A stretch of 34,034 nucleotides of DNA, from positions 1 through 34,034 of the forward strand of contig JAEZIZ010000044.1 in assembly GCA_023415915.1 (NCBI GenBank), in the 5' to 3' direction. This DNA is from Bacillota bacterium. GTDB lineage: Bacteria; Bacillota; Clostridia; Christensenellales; SZUA-584. Shown here in pieces: positions 15,138 to 24,527 of the stretch. A program made the translations under genes and the position numbers. Every line of letters begins with the position of its first letter. Position 1 is the first letter of the stretch. The notes under the pieces were generated by a model. The model worked only from the letters and a program-made list of their open reading frames with translations. It had not been told where the DNA came from and ran no database searches.

Positions 15138-16331
15138 TCATATATTAAACAATTCCTTTGCGTTATCATGCATGATGTTCTGTGCCATAAACAGCGCATC
15201 TGTTTTTCCGAAATGGCCTTTCTGTATTTTACTTCCCAAAACACGCGCTAAAACTTCATTCATAGCCAGACGCGCACCATAGCTCTCTTCAGAAGTCCAT
15301 GTATCGCAACCCCATACAATACGTTCAGACGTTCCGACCTCTATAAGTTGATTGATTACATACTCGGCTGCTGTTGGCGATAACAGCGGCAGCCAAGCAA
15401 CATCAGCGTAAACGTTCGTAAACATATCCAAATATGCGAGAATATCTCCGCACCAAGGAAAGCTGGCATGCATAAGCGAGAACTTTGTAGCAGGATTCGC
15501 ACGAATCAACTCAAGCATGTTTATGGCTCTCGTGTTATTCAAGCAGCCCATCCCAGTATGGCATTGAATAGTAACATTCAATTCTGCGGCAATCTTACAG
15601 ATAGCATCAAAAAGGTAATCTTGAAAATCAGCTATATCCTTGGCAGTATAATTTTTCTTTTGAAAGACTTTATCTGCGTCTTCTTTTTTTACCGTTCTAT
15701 AAGCAACATCGCGGTCATATGCAATAGCGTTTTTTAAACATATGCTGCCTGAGACTATCTTGCTTTTGATCAATTCGTAAATAAACTCCAAATATTCGTC
15801 GATATTGCTGCTTTCTTTTCCATACAATACACAGGCATTGTTACCGTCATGATCCAAAGCATTTCTGTCATAGCCAAAGAATAATGGGTCAACTCGAAAC
15901 GTGGAAGCAAACGTGTCCGGATGGCCGTTATCAGAACCAGGCTGCCAGTAAGCATCCAGTATAATCTTTTCATAGTTCCCGTATCTCTTTAATATGCCAA
16001 GATGCCAATCAGGGTCCAAATACTTCTGCGCCACAATAGTGTCGTACCTATCCCAGTTATCACATGTCAGCTCTTCTTTAAAATCATATATCTCCATAAA
16101 GCTTTTCTGCAATGCTCTGAAATAGTGTTTATAGCGTACCTTTTGCAAATATCTGTTCCGCGATTCTTTTCCCCGATCGAATTTCTGACCACACCAGGCT
16201 ACGTATGAGTTCTCCAATATGCGACTCAGGTCAAAGCCTTGAAACTTTTCATCTTCATAATGATGCGAATGTGTATTGACTGCCTTAATGGAAGCAATAA
16301 AGTCATATATATCCTGATATTCTTTATACAT
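15138..16331 (-). CDS. Amidohydrolase-2 family TIM-barrel hydrolase
   Basis: This 397-aa cytosolic metal-dependent hydrolase or decarboxylase family protein (PF04909) has the HxH motif at His21 and His23 (HSHHYE), then His258 (IQCHTGMG), His288 (LMHASFPW) and Asp343 (WGCDTW), which together form the metal site of the superfamily. Uronate isomerase is a distant relative, but its specific motifs are not evident. Its place between an esterase and araA suggests hydrolysis of a sugar lactone or modified sugar; this is inference. AGAGGG precedes the ATG, and a 96-bp gap separates it from the esterase gene. Confidence 0.75.
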   Translation of the reverse strand: MYKEYQDIYDFIASIKAVNTHSHHYEDEKFQGFDLSRILENSYVAWCGQKFDRGKESRNRYLQKVRYKHYFRALQKSFMEIYDFKEELTCDNWDRYDTIVAQKYLDPDWHLGILKRYGNYEKIILDAYWQPGSDNGHPDTFASTFRVDPLFFGYDRNALDHDGNNACVLYGKESSNIDEYLEFIYELIKSKIVSGSICLKNAIAYDRDVAYRTVKKEDADKVFQKKNYTAKDIADFQDYLFDAICKIAAELNVTIQCHTGMGCLNNTRAINMLELIRANPATKFSLMHASFPWCGDILAYLDMFTNVYADVAWLPLLSPTAAEYVINQLIEVGTSERIVWGCDTWTSEESYGARLAMNEVLARVLGSKIQKGHFGKTDALFMAQNIMHDNAKELFNI

Positions 16332-16427
16332 GATCGCCCTCTTTTGTATTTCCTTTTTGCTTTTACGCTTCCCAAAACAAAATATTCTGATCAGACATAC
16401 AATTTTAGCCGTGAAAGTTCTGTAGTA

Positions 16428-17390
16428 TTATTTAAGCTTTCCTATCTCTCCGCATATCAGATCGTATGCCTCATACGATTCCTCAAAACCATAGAACAGG
16501 AAATCGTGAGGCATTCCCCTGAATAATTTGTAGTCAAGCTCAATATCAGCATCAACGAGACGTTTTGCAAACTCCAGCGCTTGATCAATCAAGATATCGC
16601 ACTCTGCCAGAATGATAGTACAGGAAGGCATACCGGTGAGACTCTCCGCAAACAGCGGCGAACAGTATGGATTTAGCAAATCGGCGTCATCCTTAACATA
16701 TGCTTTGCCATACGAAAGCATATGTGCGTAATCAAGATTATAATTTCTTCCGTATATATTCTGAGATTCGCGGTCAATTAACTCGGATTGGTCCACTACA
16801 GGGTATGCGAGTATCTGCTTTTTAGGAACCCTCATGCTGCGGTCACGGCACATCATTGAGACAACAATTGAGGCATTACCCCCTGCGCTATCGCCGGTCA
16901 CTATATCCCTGTCTGCGTCGCCTTTATATCGATCAGCGTTTTTTCTTGCCCAGAGAAGCGCGTCATAGCATTCCTCGACAGCTATAGGGAATTTATTCAC
17001 CGGTGAAAGTGAATACTCGGGCATAAACACAACGGCCTTGCCTTTCGCTGCAATATAGCGTCCGATATAATCAAAACACTCGATATTACGCAGAGCAAAA
17101 CCGCCGCCGTGATAATATAACACGATCGGAAAAGGCCCGTTTCCTTCAGGTGTAAATATCCTTAGCTTTATTTCTTTTCCGCGGCTTAAAAATGTGGTAT
17201 CCTGCGTCTCTATATATATTTCTTTCCCTTTTCTTATTCTCTGCTGAAGCTTTAATGATTCATCCGTCAGCTTATCGAGAAAGGGACGGTCTGCCTCCGT
17301 CATCTTTTGAGGCACATCCACATAACCAAAAGACAATCCTTCTTTCAAACCTCCCCTTGGCGGTTGAAACAACATTTCATATCTTTTCAA
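16428..17390 (-). CDS. Alpha/beta-hydrolase, hormone-sensitive-lipase-type esterase
   Basis: This serine esterase of the HSL/acetyl-esterase family is 320 aa long. It has the oxyanion motif YHGGGF, the nucleophile Ser168 in GDSAGG, and completing residues Asp265 (AECDIL) and His295 (GMPHDF), counted from the start chosen here. There is no signal peptide, so it acts in the cytosol, probably removing acetyl or acyl groups from imported sugars. A GTG three codons upstream overlaps the GGGGG site. The TTG at 17390 is eight bases from it and is the more likely start. It directly follows the block 2 ATPase gene with a 14-bp gap. Confidence 0.8.
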   Translation of the reverse strand: MKRYEMLFQPPRGGLKEGLSFGYVDVPQKMTEADRPFLDKLTDESLKLQQRIRKGKEIYIETQDTTFLSRGKEIKLRIFTPEGNGPFPIVLYYHGGGFALRNIECFDYIGRYIAAKGKAVVFMPEYSLSPVNKFPIAVEECYDALLWARKNADRYKGDADRDIVTGDSAGGNASIVVSMMCRDRSMRVPKKQILAYPVVDQSELIDRESQNIYGRNYNLDYAHMLSYGKAYVKDDADLLNPYCSPLFAESLTGMPSCTIILAECDILIDQALEFAKRLVDADIELDYKLFRGMPHDFLFYGFEESYEAYDLICGEIGKLK

Positions 17391-17404
17391 TGATAACACC
17401 CCCT

Positions 17405-18910
17405 TTACATAATTCCCGAGCTTGCAGCCATGATGCTTCCCTGGGTATATCCGGCGCTTCGAGAGAATTCACCTGTGATCTTTCCTTCCCACATCACCAT
17501 AACCCGGTCACACATCCCTATAACCTCAGGCATTTCCGAAGATACCATTATTACGCTGAGTCCCTGTTCGACCAGTTTGTTAAGCAGCTTATATATTTCA
17601 GCTTTTGCGCCGATGTCGATACCGCGTGTCGGTTCGTCCACGATTAAGATCCGTGGGTTTGTTGCTATCCATTTTGCGATAATACCCTTTTGCTGATTAC
17701 CGCCGCTGAAATTACGCGCTAACTTAAGCGGCTCGTTCGGACGTATATCCAGCTGTGTAAAGTATTCATTGACGAACTTCCGTTTGATTTTATTATTGAT
17801 AACTCCTTTTTTGCTGACTTTATTAAAGTTTGCGAGTACCATGTTGTCCGCAATGCTCCTGTCAAGCAGCAGTCCCTCTTCTTTGCGATTTTCTGAAATG
17901 AACGCAATGCCTTTGAGTATAGCGTCATACGGGTCTTTGATTTTTACCTGTTCCCCCTCGAGGTAAATCTCACCCGAGTCGTACTGCATTGCACCGAATA
18001 TCGATTTGACTACCTCTGTTCTTCCCGCGCCAACAAGGCCCGTTATGCCCAATATTTCTCCCCGTTTTACGTAAAAAGAAATATCTGAGTATACTTCTTT
18101 TTTTGTCAGATTTTTTACTTCGCATACTATCTCGTCTTTTACGCAGTATTTACGTTCCGGAAAATATTGATCGAGGTCTCGCCCCACCATTGCATTAACC
18201 AGTTGCTGTTTTGTAACGTTTCTATCCCTGTTACTCAGCGTACTGATAAGTTTACCGTCTCGCAGTACGGTGATACGATCTGCCATTTCCAAAACTTCTT
18301 CAAGCCTGTGCGAGATATAGATAACGCCTACGCCTTCACTCTTCAGTTTTTTTATGATTTCAAATAGCTTTTTGCTCTCCTTTTCCGTCAGCACGGCTGT
18401 CGGCTCATCCATTACAAGTATTTTTGACTTGTTGAACAGCGCTTTTACGATCTCTACCATTTGCTGCTGAGCCACGCTCAAGGCAGAAACATACCGTCCG
18501 CAGTCAAGTGTCTCAAAACCGATTTTTTTCATATAAGCGTTTGCGTTTTGTATCATCGTTTTCTTATCCATCTTAAAGCCTTTTCTCAGCTCTTTTCCAA
18601 GATAGATATTCTCTGCGATACATAACGTCGGGACAAGATTGAACTCCTGATAAATAATGCCTACGCCATTATTTAACGAGTCTTTTGCGTTGGCAAAGTT
18701 CATTCTTTCACCGTTTATGAATATCTCACCCGCATCGGGCATATACACGCCGCCCAGCACTTTGATCAACGTACTTTTTCCCGCACCGTTTTCCCCGACA
18801 AGCGCATGAACCTCTCCCGGATTCAAATCGAAGCTGACATCATCAAGAGCTCTTACGCCGGAGAACTCCTTAATTATATGGTTCATATTAAGTAGAGAAT
18901 TTGCTGTCAT
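17405..18910 (-). CDS. Ribose-type sugar ABC transporter ATPase
   Basis: This 501-aa two-domain ATPase energises the block 2 importer. Domain 1 has GENGAGKST, LSVAQQQMVEIVKAL, LVMDEPTAVL and ISHRL. Domain 2 has GITGLVGAGRTEV, FSGGNQQKG and LIVDEPTRGIDIGAK. All motifs are of the standard RbsA/MglA pattern, in contrast to the block 1 ATPase, whose second Walker B has lost its Asp. GAGGAG lies six bases before the ATG. The gap to the permease gene upstream is 12 bp. Confidence 0.92.
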   Translation of the reverse strand: MTANSLLNMNHIIKEFSGVRALDDVSFDLNPGEVHALVGENGAGKSTLIKVLGGVYMPDAGEIFINGERMNFANAKDSLNNGVGIIYQEFNLVPTLCIAENIYLGKELRKGFKMDKKTMIQNANAYMKKIGFETLDCGRYVSALSVAQQQMVEIVKALFNKSKILVMDEPTAVLTEKESKKLFEIIKKLKSEGVGVIYISHRLEEVLEMADRITVLRDGKLISTLSNRDRNVTKQQLVNAMVGRDLDQYFPERKYCVKDEIVCEVKNLTKKEVYSDISFYVKRGEILGITGLVGAGRTEVVKSIFGAMQYDSGEIYLEGEQVKIKDPYDAILKGIAFISENRKEEGLLLDRSIADNMVLANFNKVSKKGVINNKIKRKFVNEYFTQLDIRPNEPLKLARNFSGGNQQKGIIAKWIATNPRILIVDEPTRGIDIGAKAEIYKLLNKLVEQGLSVIMVSSEMPEVIGMCDRVMVMWEGKITGEFSRSAGYTQGSIMAASSGIM

Positions 18911-18922
18911 TTGTCTCCTCTT

Positions 18923-19879
18923 CTACCTACCCTTGTTTTTCTGCGTATACCCGTCCAACGCACAGACCATTATTATTACGCATCCGATAGCCACAGTCTG
19001 CCAATACATGTTGACCTGTAAAAGTACAAGCCCGTTGCGAATCAATATCATCAGCAGCGCGCCCAGCATTGTGCCGACAACCGTTCCCGACCCGCCGGAG
19101 AAGCTGGTTCCGCCCACAACGACGGCTGCTATAGAATCCATGTCGTATGTTCCGGCCGCATTTGGATTTCCGCCGTTTAATCTTCCTGTTACGATGATTC
19201 CGGCAATACCGCATAGCAGACCGGAAATAGTATAAACGAGTATTCTCGTTCTTTTTACTTTGATACCGGATAGTGTAGCTGCCGTCTCGTTTCCGCCTAC
19301 GGCTTTTACTTTATTCCCGAAAACTGTTTTATTGAGTGTAAACGCCATAATGATCACGGCAACAGGCATGAAGAGCACCATGATTGGCACCGGGCCTACG
19401 CTGCCTTGTCCCAATTCAGCAATAAACGGATTATCGAGGGATACGATGTATCCTTTGGACATTACTAAGATAATACCTCTAACGATATTGGACATACCCA
19501 GCGTAATGATAAACGGAGGAATATTTAAACCCGTTACCATAACGCCGTTTAATACCCCAACCAATACACTTGCCAGCACACCTGCTAATATCGCCCAAGG
19601 CAAACCGAAATTAAATGACAACAGATAGGACAAAACCATGCTCGACAATGTCATCGTTTGCCCGACCGACAAGTCAATTCCGCCGGACGTAATGACGTAT
19701 GTCTGGCCGATTGCAACGATCATAACCAATGTAGTCTGCTTCAGCACATTGAAAATATTATCCGTTGTGAGAAAGCCGTCAGCTACGATTGCCAGCACAG
19801 CTGCCATAAGCAGTACGATCAGTGTTAAGCCGCTTTCCCTTTGCCTTCCAAATTGTTTAAGTGATATCCTTTTACTCAT
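18923..19879 (-). CDS. Ribose-type sugar ABC transporter permease
   Basis: This 318-aa RbsC-family membrane subunit has the characteristic GQTYVITSGGIDLSVGQ segment in the first third and VVVGGTSFSGGSGTVVGT in the last third, between hydrophobic helices. It is the only permease of this set, so the transporter is presumably a homodimer, unlike block 1. The open frame starts at 19963 but would run into the hairpin and lacks a ribosome binding site. The ATG at 19879, preceded by AGGACGG, gives a normal-length protein. Confidence 0.9.
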   Translation of the reverse strand: MSKRISLKQFGRQRESGLTLIVLLMAAVLAIVADGFLTTDNIFNVLKQTTLVMIVAIGQTYVITSGGIDLSVGQTMTLSSMVLSYLLSFNFGLPWAILAGVLASVLVGVLNGVMVTGLNIPPFIITLGMSNIVRGIILVMSKGYIVSLDNPFIAELGQGSVGPVPIMVLFMPVAVIIMAFTLNKTVFGNKVKAVGGNETAATLSGIKVKRTRILVYTISGLLCGIAGIIVTGRLNGGNPNAAGTYDMDSIAAVVVGGTSFSGGSGTVVGTMLGALLMILIRNGLVLLQVNMYWQTVAIGCVIIMVCALDGYTQKNKGR

Positions 19880-19910
19880 AGTCGTACCGTCCTGTCCATT
19901 GTAACAAAAT

Positions 19911-19952
19911 ACCCAGGTGGGCTTTAGGCCCTTGTCCTTGTCCCACCTGGGT
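19911..19952 (-). other. Intercistronic hairpin after the block 2 binding-protein gene
   Basis: Perfect 11-bp arms (ACCCAGGTGGG with CCCACCTGGGT) surround a 20-nt loop, in the 96-bp gap between the binding-protein stop and the permease start. Only ATTTTG follows on the minus strand, so termination would be partial at most. It matches the position of the hairpins at 10052 and 30031. Confidence 0.65.
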
Positions 19953-19975
19953 GCCACTGTCACTCTATTCTGTCA

Positions 19976-21019
19976 TTATTTATCTGGATATTTTTCGTCT
20001 ACATTGTCGGAGTTGATTATAACAAATCCCGTATCTGTATTTGCAGGAATCTGTTTTCCCTGAACTAAGTCGTACAGCTTTTCGGCAATGTTTACTCCCC
20101 AGTTGTACTGTCCCTGTGTAACAGTGGCATATATCTGTCCGTCTTTTACGCCTTTAATAACCGGCTCAAGATCATCGAATGTAATAAGCTTCTTGTCGTC
20201 TTTTGTCCAGCCGCGCGATTTAAACGCCGTTACACCGTTCTCTCCTGCCGCGTCCATGATAATTAGTGCGTCGAAATCAGGAGTAGATGTGATCATGTTC
20301 TCAATATCCGAAAGAGCTTTGGATACATCGCCGCCGCTCGCCTGCTGCTGAACAATCTTGATGTCCGGATATTTCTCGTCAAGCACAGACTGTACGCCTT
20401 CAATACGCTGTATCAGACCTGCCTGGGATACGACGCCGGTTTCACATATCACTTTGCCTTTGCCATTGAGCGCTTCGCCAAGAATATCGCCCATCGCCTG
20501 TCCGGCTTTATAGTTATCAGTACCGATATATCCCATACGTTTAGATTTCGGCGCATCCGTATCGAAGCTTACAACCGGGATACCTGCATCTACAGCCTTA
20601 TCTATATAAGGAGTCAGCGCATCAGAATCACATGCCCCAATCGCAATGCCGTCCACCTTACGGGTGATCAGGTCCTCCATGATCTGGATCTGTTGAGATA
20701 TGTCGCCATTCATTGCGCCTTCGCATACTACCTCAGCATCAACGCCCATTTCCTTGAGCTTATCCTGAGCACCCACAGTAATCGGGTCGAAGAAAGGATG
20801 TATGTTCGGAATAACGATAGCAAATGTCAGTTTACCCGTACTTGCAGTCTCTGCCGATGCAGCCGCAGAGGGAGCTTCAGACGGTGATACGGCCGCACTC
20901 TGCGATGCATCAGCAGGCTGAGAGCTGGCGGGGCTGTTTTGCGTTCCGCACCCGGTTAAGACCAATGAAAAAGCCATAGCCAAAACCAGCGTGACCAACA
21001 GAATTTTGGGATTTTTCAT
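19976..21019 (-). CDS. Sugar-binding lipoprotein of a ribose-type ABC transporter
   Basis: This 347-aa lipoprotein has a signal peptide and lipobox (LTGC, Cys about residue 24) followed by a Ser/Ala-rich linker to about residue 60. The mature part has the RbsB fold signatures, such as VIPNIHPFFDPITVGAQDKLKE and FDTDAPKSKRMGYIGTDNYKAGQ. It is the ligand receptor of the block 2 importer and is adjacent to the YesM/YesN genes. AAGGAGG precedes the ATG. A 160-bp upstream gap with dyads may hold its own promoter. A strong hairpin follows it. Confidence 0.92.
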   Translation of the reverse strand: MKNPKILLVTLVLAMAFSLVLTGCGTQNSPASSQPADASQSAAVSPSEAPSAAASAETASTGKLTFAIVIPNIHPFFDPITVGAQDKLKEMGVDAEVVCEGAMNGDISQQIQIMEDLITRKVDGIAIGACDSDALTPYIDKAVDAGIPVVSFDTDAPKSKRMGYIGTDNYKAGQAMGDILGEALNGKGKVICETGVVSQAGLIQRIEGVQSVLDEKYPDIKIVQQQASGGDVSKALSDIENMITSTPDFDALIIMDAAGENGVTAFKSRGWTKDDKKLITFDDLEPVIKGVKDGQIYATVTQGQYNWGVNIAEKLYDLVQGKQIPANTDTGFVIINSDNVDEKYPDK

Positions 21020-21179
21020 CTTGTTCCTCCTTGTTAAAAAGTTTCGAAAACTAATTGTTACGACTATTTCATTTTAAGTGTTTGTGTATTGATAATGAAT
21101 AGAAAAAGGCACGATAAAACTAGAAACATCAAAGTTTCATTCACAATATGTTTAAATTGTTACTGAAAACAGTAAAATC
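21020..21179. promoter_or_regulatory. Control region between yesN-type gene and binding-protein gene
   Basis: This 160-bp gap holds three dyads: AGTTT-CGA-AAACT at 21041-21053, GAAAC-N6-GTTTC at 21123-21138 and ACTG-AAAA-CAGT at 21163-21174. The first two share GAAAC/GTTTC halves and could bind the neighbouring AraC-type response regulator; this is inference. I see no clear consensus -35/-10 pair. Confidence 0.35.
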
Positions 21180-22322
21180 TTACGATTGAATTTTACGCCT
21201 GTATTCTTTGGTTGTCATACCGCAGTTTCGTCTGAAAACCGAAATAAAATAATTCGGGTCACTATAGCCCACACTTTCAGCCACATCCGCCGTTGTCATT
21301 TTTGTAGTCCGCAGCAGTTCTTTGGCATGCTCCATCTTCATATTCGTTATGTTTCTTACAAACGTTTCGCCTGTCACTTTTTTGAAAATTGAGCTGAGAT
21401 AATTGGGGCTCAGGCCAACATGGCCGGCCACATCATTAAGGCTTAAATTCGGATCACTTATATGGCCCATAATGTATTTTTTCGCTTCTTCAACAGTCAG
21501 AGCACACGAATCTATTGTTTTATTTCGGTACTCGATAACAGCCGTGATGAGCTTCTTCATTTCAGCAACGATCTGTCCGTTATTGGCAAGCTTTTTTACA
21601 TAATCATTTATATTATTGAAATCCAAAAAAACCGCCTCCGCAATACCACCAAATTCTTCGATCACGCGAATGCACGTTGCCGCCATTTTTATCCCAAAAT
21701 ATGCACAATAAAGAGTAGACGCAAACGCCTTATTTTGATCAGATACATAAGCGTCCACAAACTCATCAACATTCTCAAGATGCCCGCACCTTAAAAACTC
21801 AATAAACTGCTGCTCTCTTTCTGTCTCGGTCATTAAATCTTTTACGCTCAGAACAGTGGAATCATTGATTACTTTTGCTTCGATTGATTTTATTTCCTCA
21901 GTCAGCAGTTGAATAATTCTTATTTCTTCCTGCTCATCATCCAATACCTCTTTAAGCTTAAGCAAGGTTTTAATCAGCTTCATAGGAGTAATCGGTTTAA
22001 GCAAATAATCATATACGCCTATGCCTATTGCTTCTTTTGCATAAGAGAACTCCATGTGGCCACTTAAGATAAGCAGCTTCATTTTAGGGTACAGAGACTT
22101 CAGAGTCCTGCTGAGTTCAATGCCGTCCATAAACGGCATACGGATATCGGTTATAACAACATCCGGCATAATATCCTCAATTATTTCAAGGGCTTGCTCT
22201 CCGTTAGACGCCTCGCCGCAAAACTCGTATCCGTATTTTGACCATTCTATACTCTTCTTTATATTTTCGCGAATGATGCTTTCGTCTTCGACAAGCATAA
22301 TTTTATATGTCATTGCTTCCAT
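21180..22322 (-). CDS. Response regulator, REC plus AraC-type DNA-binding domain (YesN-like)
   Basis: This 380-aa regulator has an N-terminal receiver domain with the acidic pair in VEDE, the phospho-acceptor Asp59 (VVITDIRMPFMDG) and Lys109 (LLKPIT). The C-terminal hundred residues form the two helix-turn-helix motifs of AraC proteins (LSLNDVAGHVGLSPNYLSSIF and TADVAESVGYSDPNYFISVF). The middle region is shorter than in typical YesN proteins of about 500 aa. Several starts are possible in the overlap with the kinase gene: GTG 22331, ATG 22322 and ATG 22313. The ATG at 22322 is eight bases from AGGGG and is preferred. It overlaps the kinase gene by 20 bp and probably activates the adjacent transporter operon. 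Confidence 0.9.
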   Translation of the reverse strand: MEAMTYKIMLVEDESIIRENIKKSIEWSKYGYEFCGEASNGEQALEIIEDIMPDVVITDIRMPFMDGIELSRTLKSLYPKMKLLILSGHMEFSYAKEAIGIGVYDYLLKPITPMKLIKTLLKLKEVLDDEQEEIRIIQLLTEEIKSIEAKVINDSTVLSVKDLMTETEREQQFIEFLRCGHLENVDEFVDAYVSDQNKAFASTLYCAYFGIKMAATCIRVIEEFGGIAEAVFLDFNNINDYVKKLANNGQIVAEMKKLITAVIEYRNKTIDSCALTVEEAKKYIMGHISDPNLSLNDVAGHVGLSPNYLSSIFKKVTGETFVRNITNMKMEHAKELLRTTKMTTADVAESVGYSDPNYFISVFRRNCGMTTKEYRRKIQS

Positions 22323-24096
22323 TCTCTTCACCCCTGATCCGTACTGTTACCGTTGTCCCCACACCGGTTTGGCTCCACAAGCTTATGCCATAATTCTCCC
22401 CGTAATATAATCTGATTCTCCTGTTTACGTTATATAAGCCAAAGCCGTTTTCATTATCCCTGTATGTATCTTTATTTTCCTGAATGGAGTTCATAAGATC
22501 CTTTAGAACATTCTCTTCGATTCCCACGCCTGTATCTGATATTTCGAATATGATATCGTTCTGGTTGATTAGTCTTCCTTTAACCGATATCTTGCCTCCA
22601 TTCTCGTTCTGCTTTATTCCGTGATAAAGAGCATTTTCAACAATGGGCTGCAAAACCATCTTCAGCATAGTAAAGTCATATATTTGCGGATCTATATTAA
22701 TATCATATTTAAGCATATCACTATATCTTATCTGCTGTATAGACAGATAACTTTTTACGTGCTCAATTTCTTTCTTAACATTAATCCATTCCACGCCGTT
22801 ACTCAGGCTGAGCCGGAAAAATACAGCCAGTTGATCTACAACGTTAATAAGCTTTTCGTTTTCATTCGCAGCCGCGAGCCAAATGACAGTGTCGAGAGTA
22901 TTATACAAAAAATGAGGATTAATCTGGGCCTGCAGCGCTTTCAGTTCCGCCTTTTGCAGATTCCGCTGCTCCAGCATATTCTCATCCATAAGCTTTTGAA
23001 TATGGGATAACATCCTGTTATATTGCTTCGCAAGTACCGAGATCTCGTCATGCCCTGTTACATCCACGCGGGCATTCAATTCTCCCTTTTCAGCAAGCAA
23101 CATATTATCGCGCAGCTTGGTAATTGGATTAATCAAGCTTTTAGACATAATTATATATAGTACCACAAGAAATATCAGTATCAATAAAATAGCATATGCA
23201 AAGATCCGGCCAAGTTCGTATGTTTCCTGCATCAGTTCACTGATCTGCACCTTACCGATTATCTTCCACTTTGTGTTCGGTATTGTTTCATAAATAAATA
23301 GCGTTTGGTTTGTATTCGGACCATAGAAAAAATGGCCAGAATCCTCTTTCGACACGGTGTCCTTGATGCCTCCTAGGTCAACATTGTTATTATCAGAAAT
23401 AATTTGTGATTGTGTATTGTCAATGATAGTGAATCGGCCTGTTGACCCAAGCGTCACATTCTCATACAGAGACTGGATGGCTTTAGTCTCAAATTCCACT
23501 ACCGTAATGCCCAGTTGTTTATGCGTACCCGGCTGAGTGATCGCCTTACCGATAATAATGCTGTTGTTATCGCTTCCGCCTAGCTCTTTTTCGCTTAATA
23601 CAAGCAATTCATTGTCATTCTGCAAAACGACATCATATAAGTACCGGCTGTTCTTATCTGTATTAATGTTATTGATACCGTGCCTTTCGCTGAACCCCAC
23701 GCCGTCAGTACCCATAATATAGACATTTTTAATATCTTTGCTTAAAACATAAGAATCTCTATAAAGTTTAAAAAGCTTAATCAGCTCCATCGTCTCTTCC
23801 TGACGGTCACCGGTTGCATATAAGAACTTAAACGATATATCGCTGTTACCCAATTGAAATACCTTGCTGGCTTCTTCTATCATCAACTCAGTATTCCGGC
23901 TGATTTGAGATGCCAGTTGCTGTACGTAATCAATCGTATTGCTTAGCATTTTATTATATACCATGAAATAACATACTGAACCAATTGTGATGCTTAGAAT
24001 AAATGAAAATATTAAAAAGAATGCAACGATTTTTCCTCTGAAGCTGGTTATGTTGTTTATCAAAGCTTTAAGCCGCTTAAATAACTTTTGTCTCAT
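22303..24096 (-). CDS. Membrane sensor histidine kinase (YesM-like)
   Basis: This 597-aa kinase has transmembrane helices at about 23-45 and 298-317 that enclose an extracellular sensor region of about 250 residues, probably a dCache fold. A HAMP linker follows, then the His_kinase domain with His395 (QINPHFLYNTL) and an HATPase_c domain with the N-box NALYHGIKQ, DTGVGI and GFGLYNV. This is the LytS/YesM class paired with AraC-type regulators. GAGGTG precedes the ATG at 24096; the upstream ATG at 24123 has no site. The extracellular domain would sense a sugar or a ligand-loaded binding protein. Its promoter at 24171 carries a candidate LacI operator. Confidence 0.92.
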   Translation of the reverse strand: MRQKLFKRLKALINNITSFRGKIVAFFLIFSFILSITIGSVCYFMVYNKMLSNTIDYVQQLASQISRNTELMIEEASKVFQLGNSDISFKFLYATGDRQEETMELIKLFKLYRDSYVLSKDIKNVYIMGTDGVGFSERHGINNINTDKNSRYLYDVVLQNDNELLVLSEKELGGSDNNSIIIGKAITQPGTHKQLGITVVEFETKAIQSLYENVTLGSTGRFTIIDNTQSQIISDNNNVDLGGIKDTVSKEDSGHFFYGPNTNQTLFIYETIPNTKWKIIGKVQISELMQETYELGRIFAYAILLILIFLVVLYIIMSKSLINPITKLRDNMLLAEKGELNARVDVTGHDEISVLAKQYNRMLSHIQKLMDENMLEQRNLQKAELKALQAQINPHFLYNTLDTVIWLAAANENEKLINVVDQLAVFFRLSLSNGVEWINVKKEIEHVKSYLSIQQIRYSDMLKYDINIDPQIYDFTMLKMVLQPIVENALYHGIKQNENGGKISVKGRLINQNDIIFEISDTGVGIEENVLKDLMNSIQENKDTYRDNENGFGLYNVNRRIRLYYGENYGISLWSQTGVGTTVTVRIRGEENGSNDI

Positions 24097-24165
24097 TCGC
24101 AGCACCTCGGTGTTAATTATCATACTACATATTCAGCTAGAGCCGTCAACTTATAAAGATAGTTT

Positions 24166-24179
24166 GTTTAAGTATAAAC
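24166..24179. promoter_or_regulatory. Candidate LacI operator on the yesMN promoter
   Basis: GTTTA-AGTA-TAAAC is 14 bp long with the same 5-bp arms as the two sites around the lacI gene (31551 and 31760). It covers the -10 box of the kinase promoter, so a bound repressor would block RNA polymerase. It also lies inside a larger inverted repeat (ATAGTTT ... AAACTAT, 24159-24182). Confidence 0.5.
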
Positions 24180-24199
24180 TATTACTACACATTGTCCAA
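24171..24199 (-). promoter_or_regulatory. Promoter of the YesM/YesN genes
   Basis: On the minus strand TTGGAC (24194-24199), 17 bp, then TATACT (24171-24176), about 75 bp upstream of the kinase start. A second weaker pair (TTGACG with TATGAT, 19-bp spacer) lies closer to the gene. Confidence 0.5.
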
Positions 24200-24311
24200 G
24201 TCCACCCAATTTCCATCATTCTCTTTATCAGTCTTGTTTTCAATTCTAAGTGCTACCTTTCACTGGCTCGTATGTGCAGTAAATTGTTTAATACCAAGAC
24301 CTACTGATCAT

Positions 24312-24354
24312 AAAAAAGAGGGTCGCTTACGATCTTTTTGAAAGTCAGCGACCC
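24312..24354 (-). terminator. Rho-independent terminator for block 3
   Basis: Perfect 8-bp arms GGGTCGCT and AGCGACCC (24320-24327 with 24347-24354) are followed on the minus strand by TC and six Ts. It is about 170 bases past the GH31 stop codon. The other strand also has a T-run six bases beyond the stem, so it may work in both directions. I see no gene between it and the GH31 gene. Confidence 0.75.
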
Positions 24355-24527
24355 AATAATCTTTTTTAGTTATGTTTCTGCAGTTATTATTTCATTCTTT
24401 TTTCTCCTGATATTTAGCGCTAGTACAACACACACCAAAGGAGAAAGAGACTCAATAGGGATTCGGAACGTTGGATACTGTCAGGAATTTATTTGCTCTA
24501 CCGGCAAGAACACATTGATAATATCTA

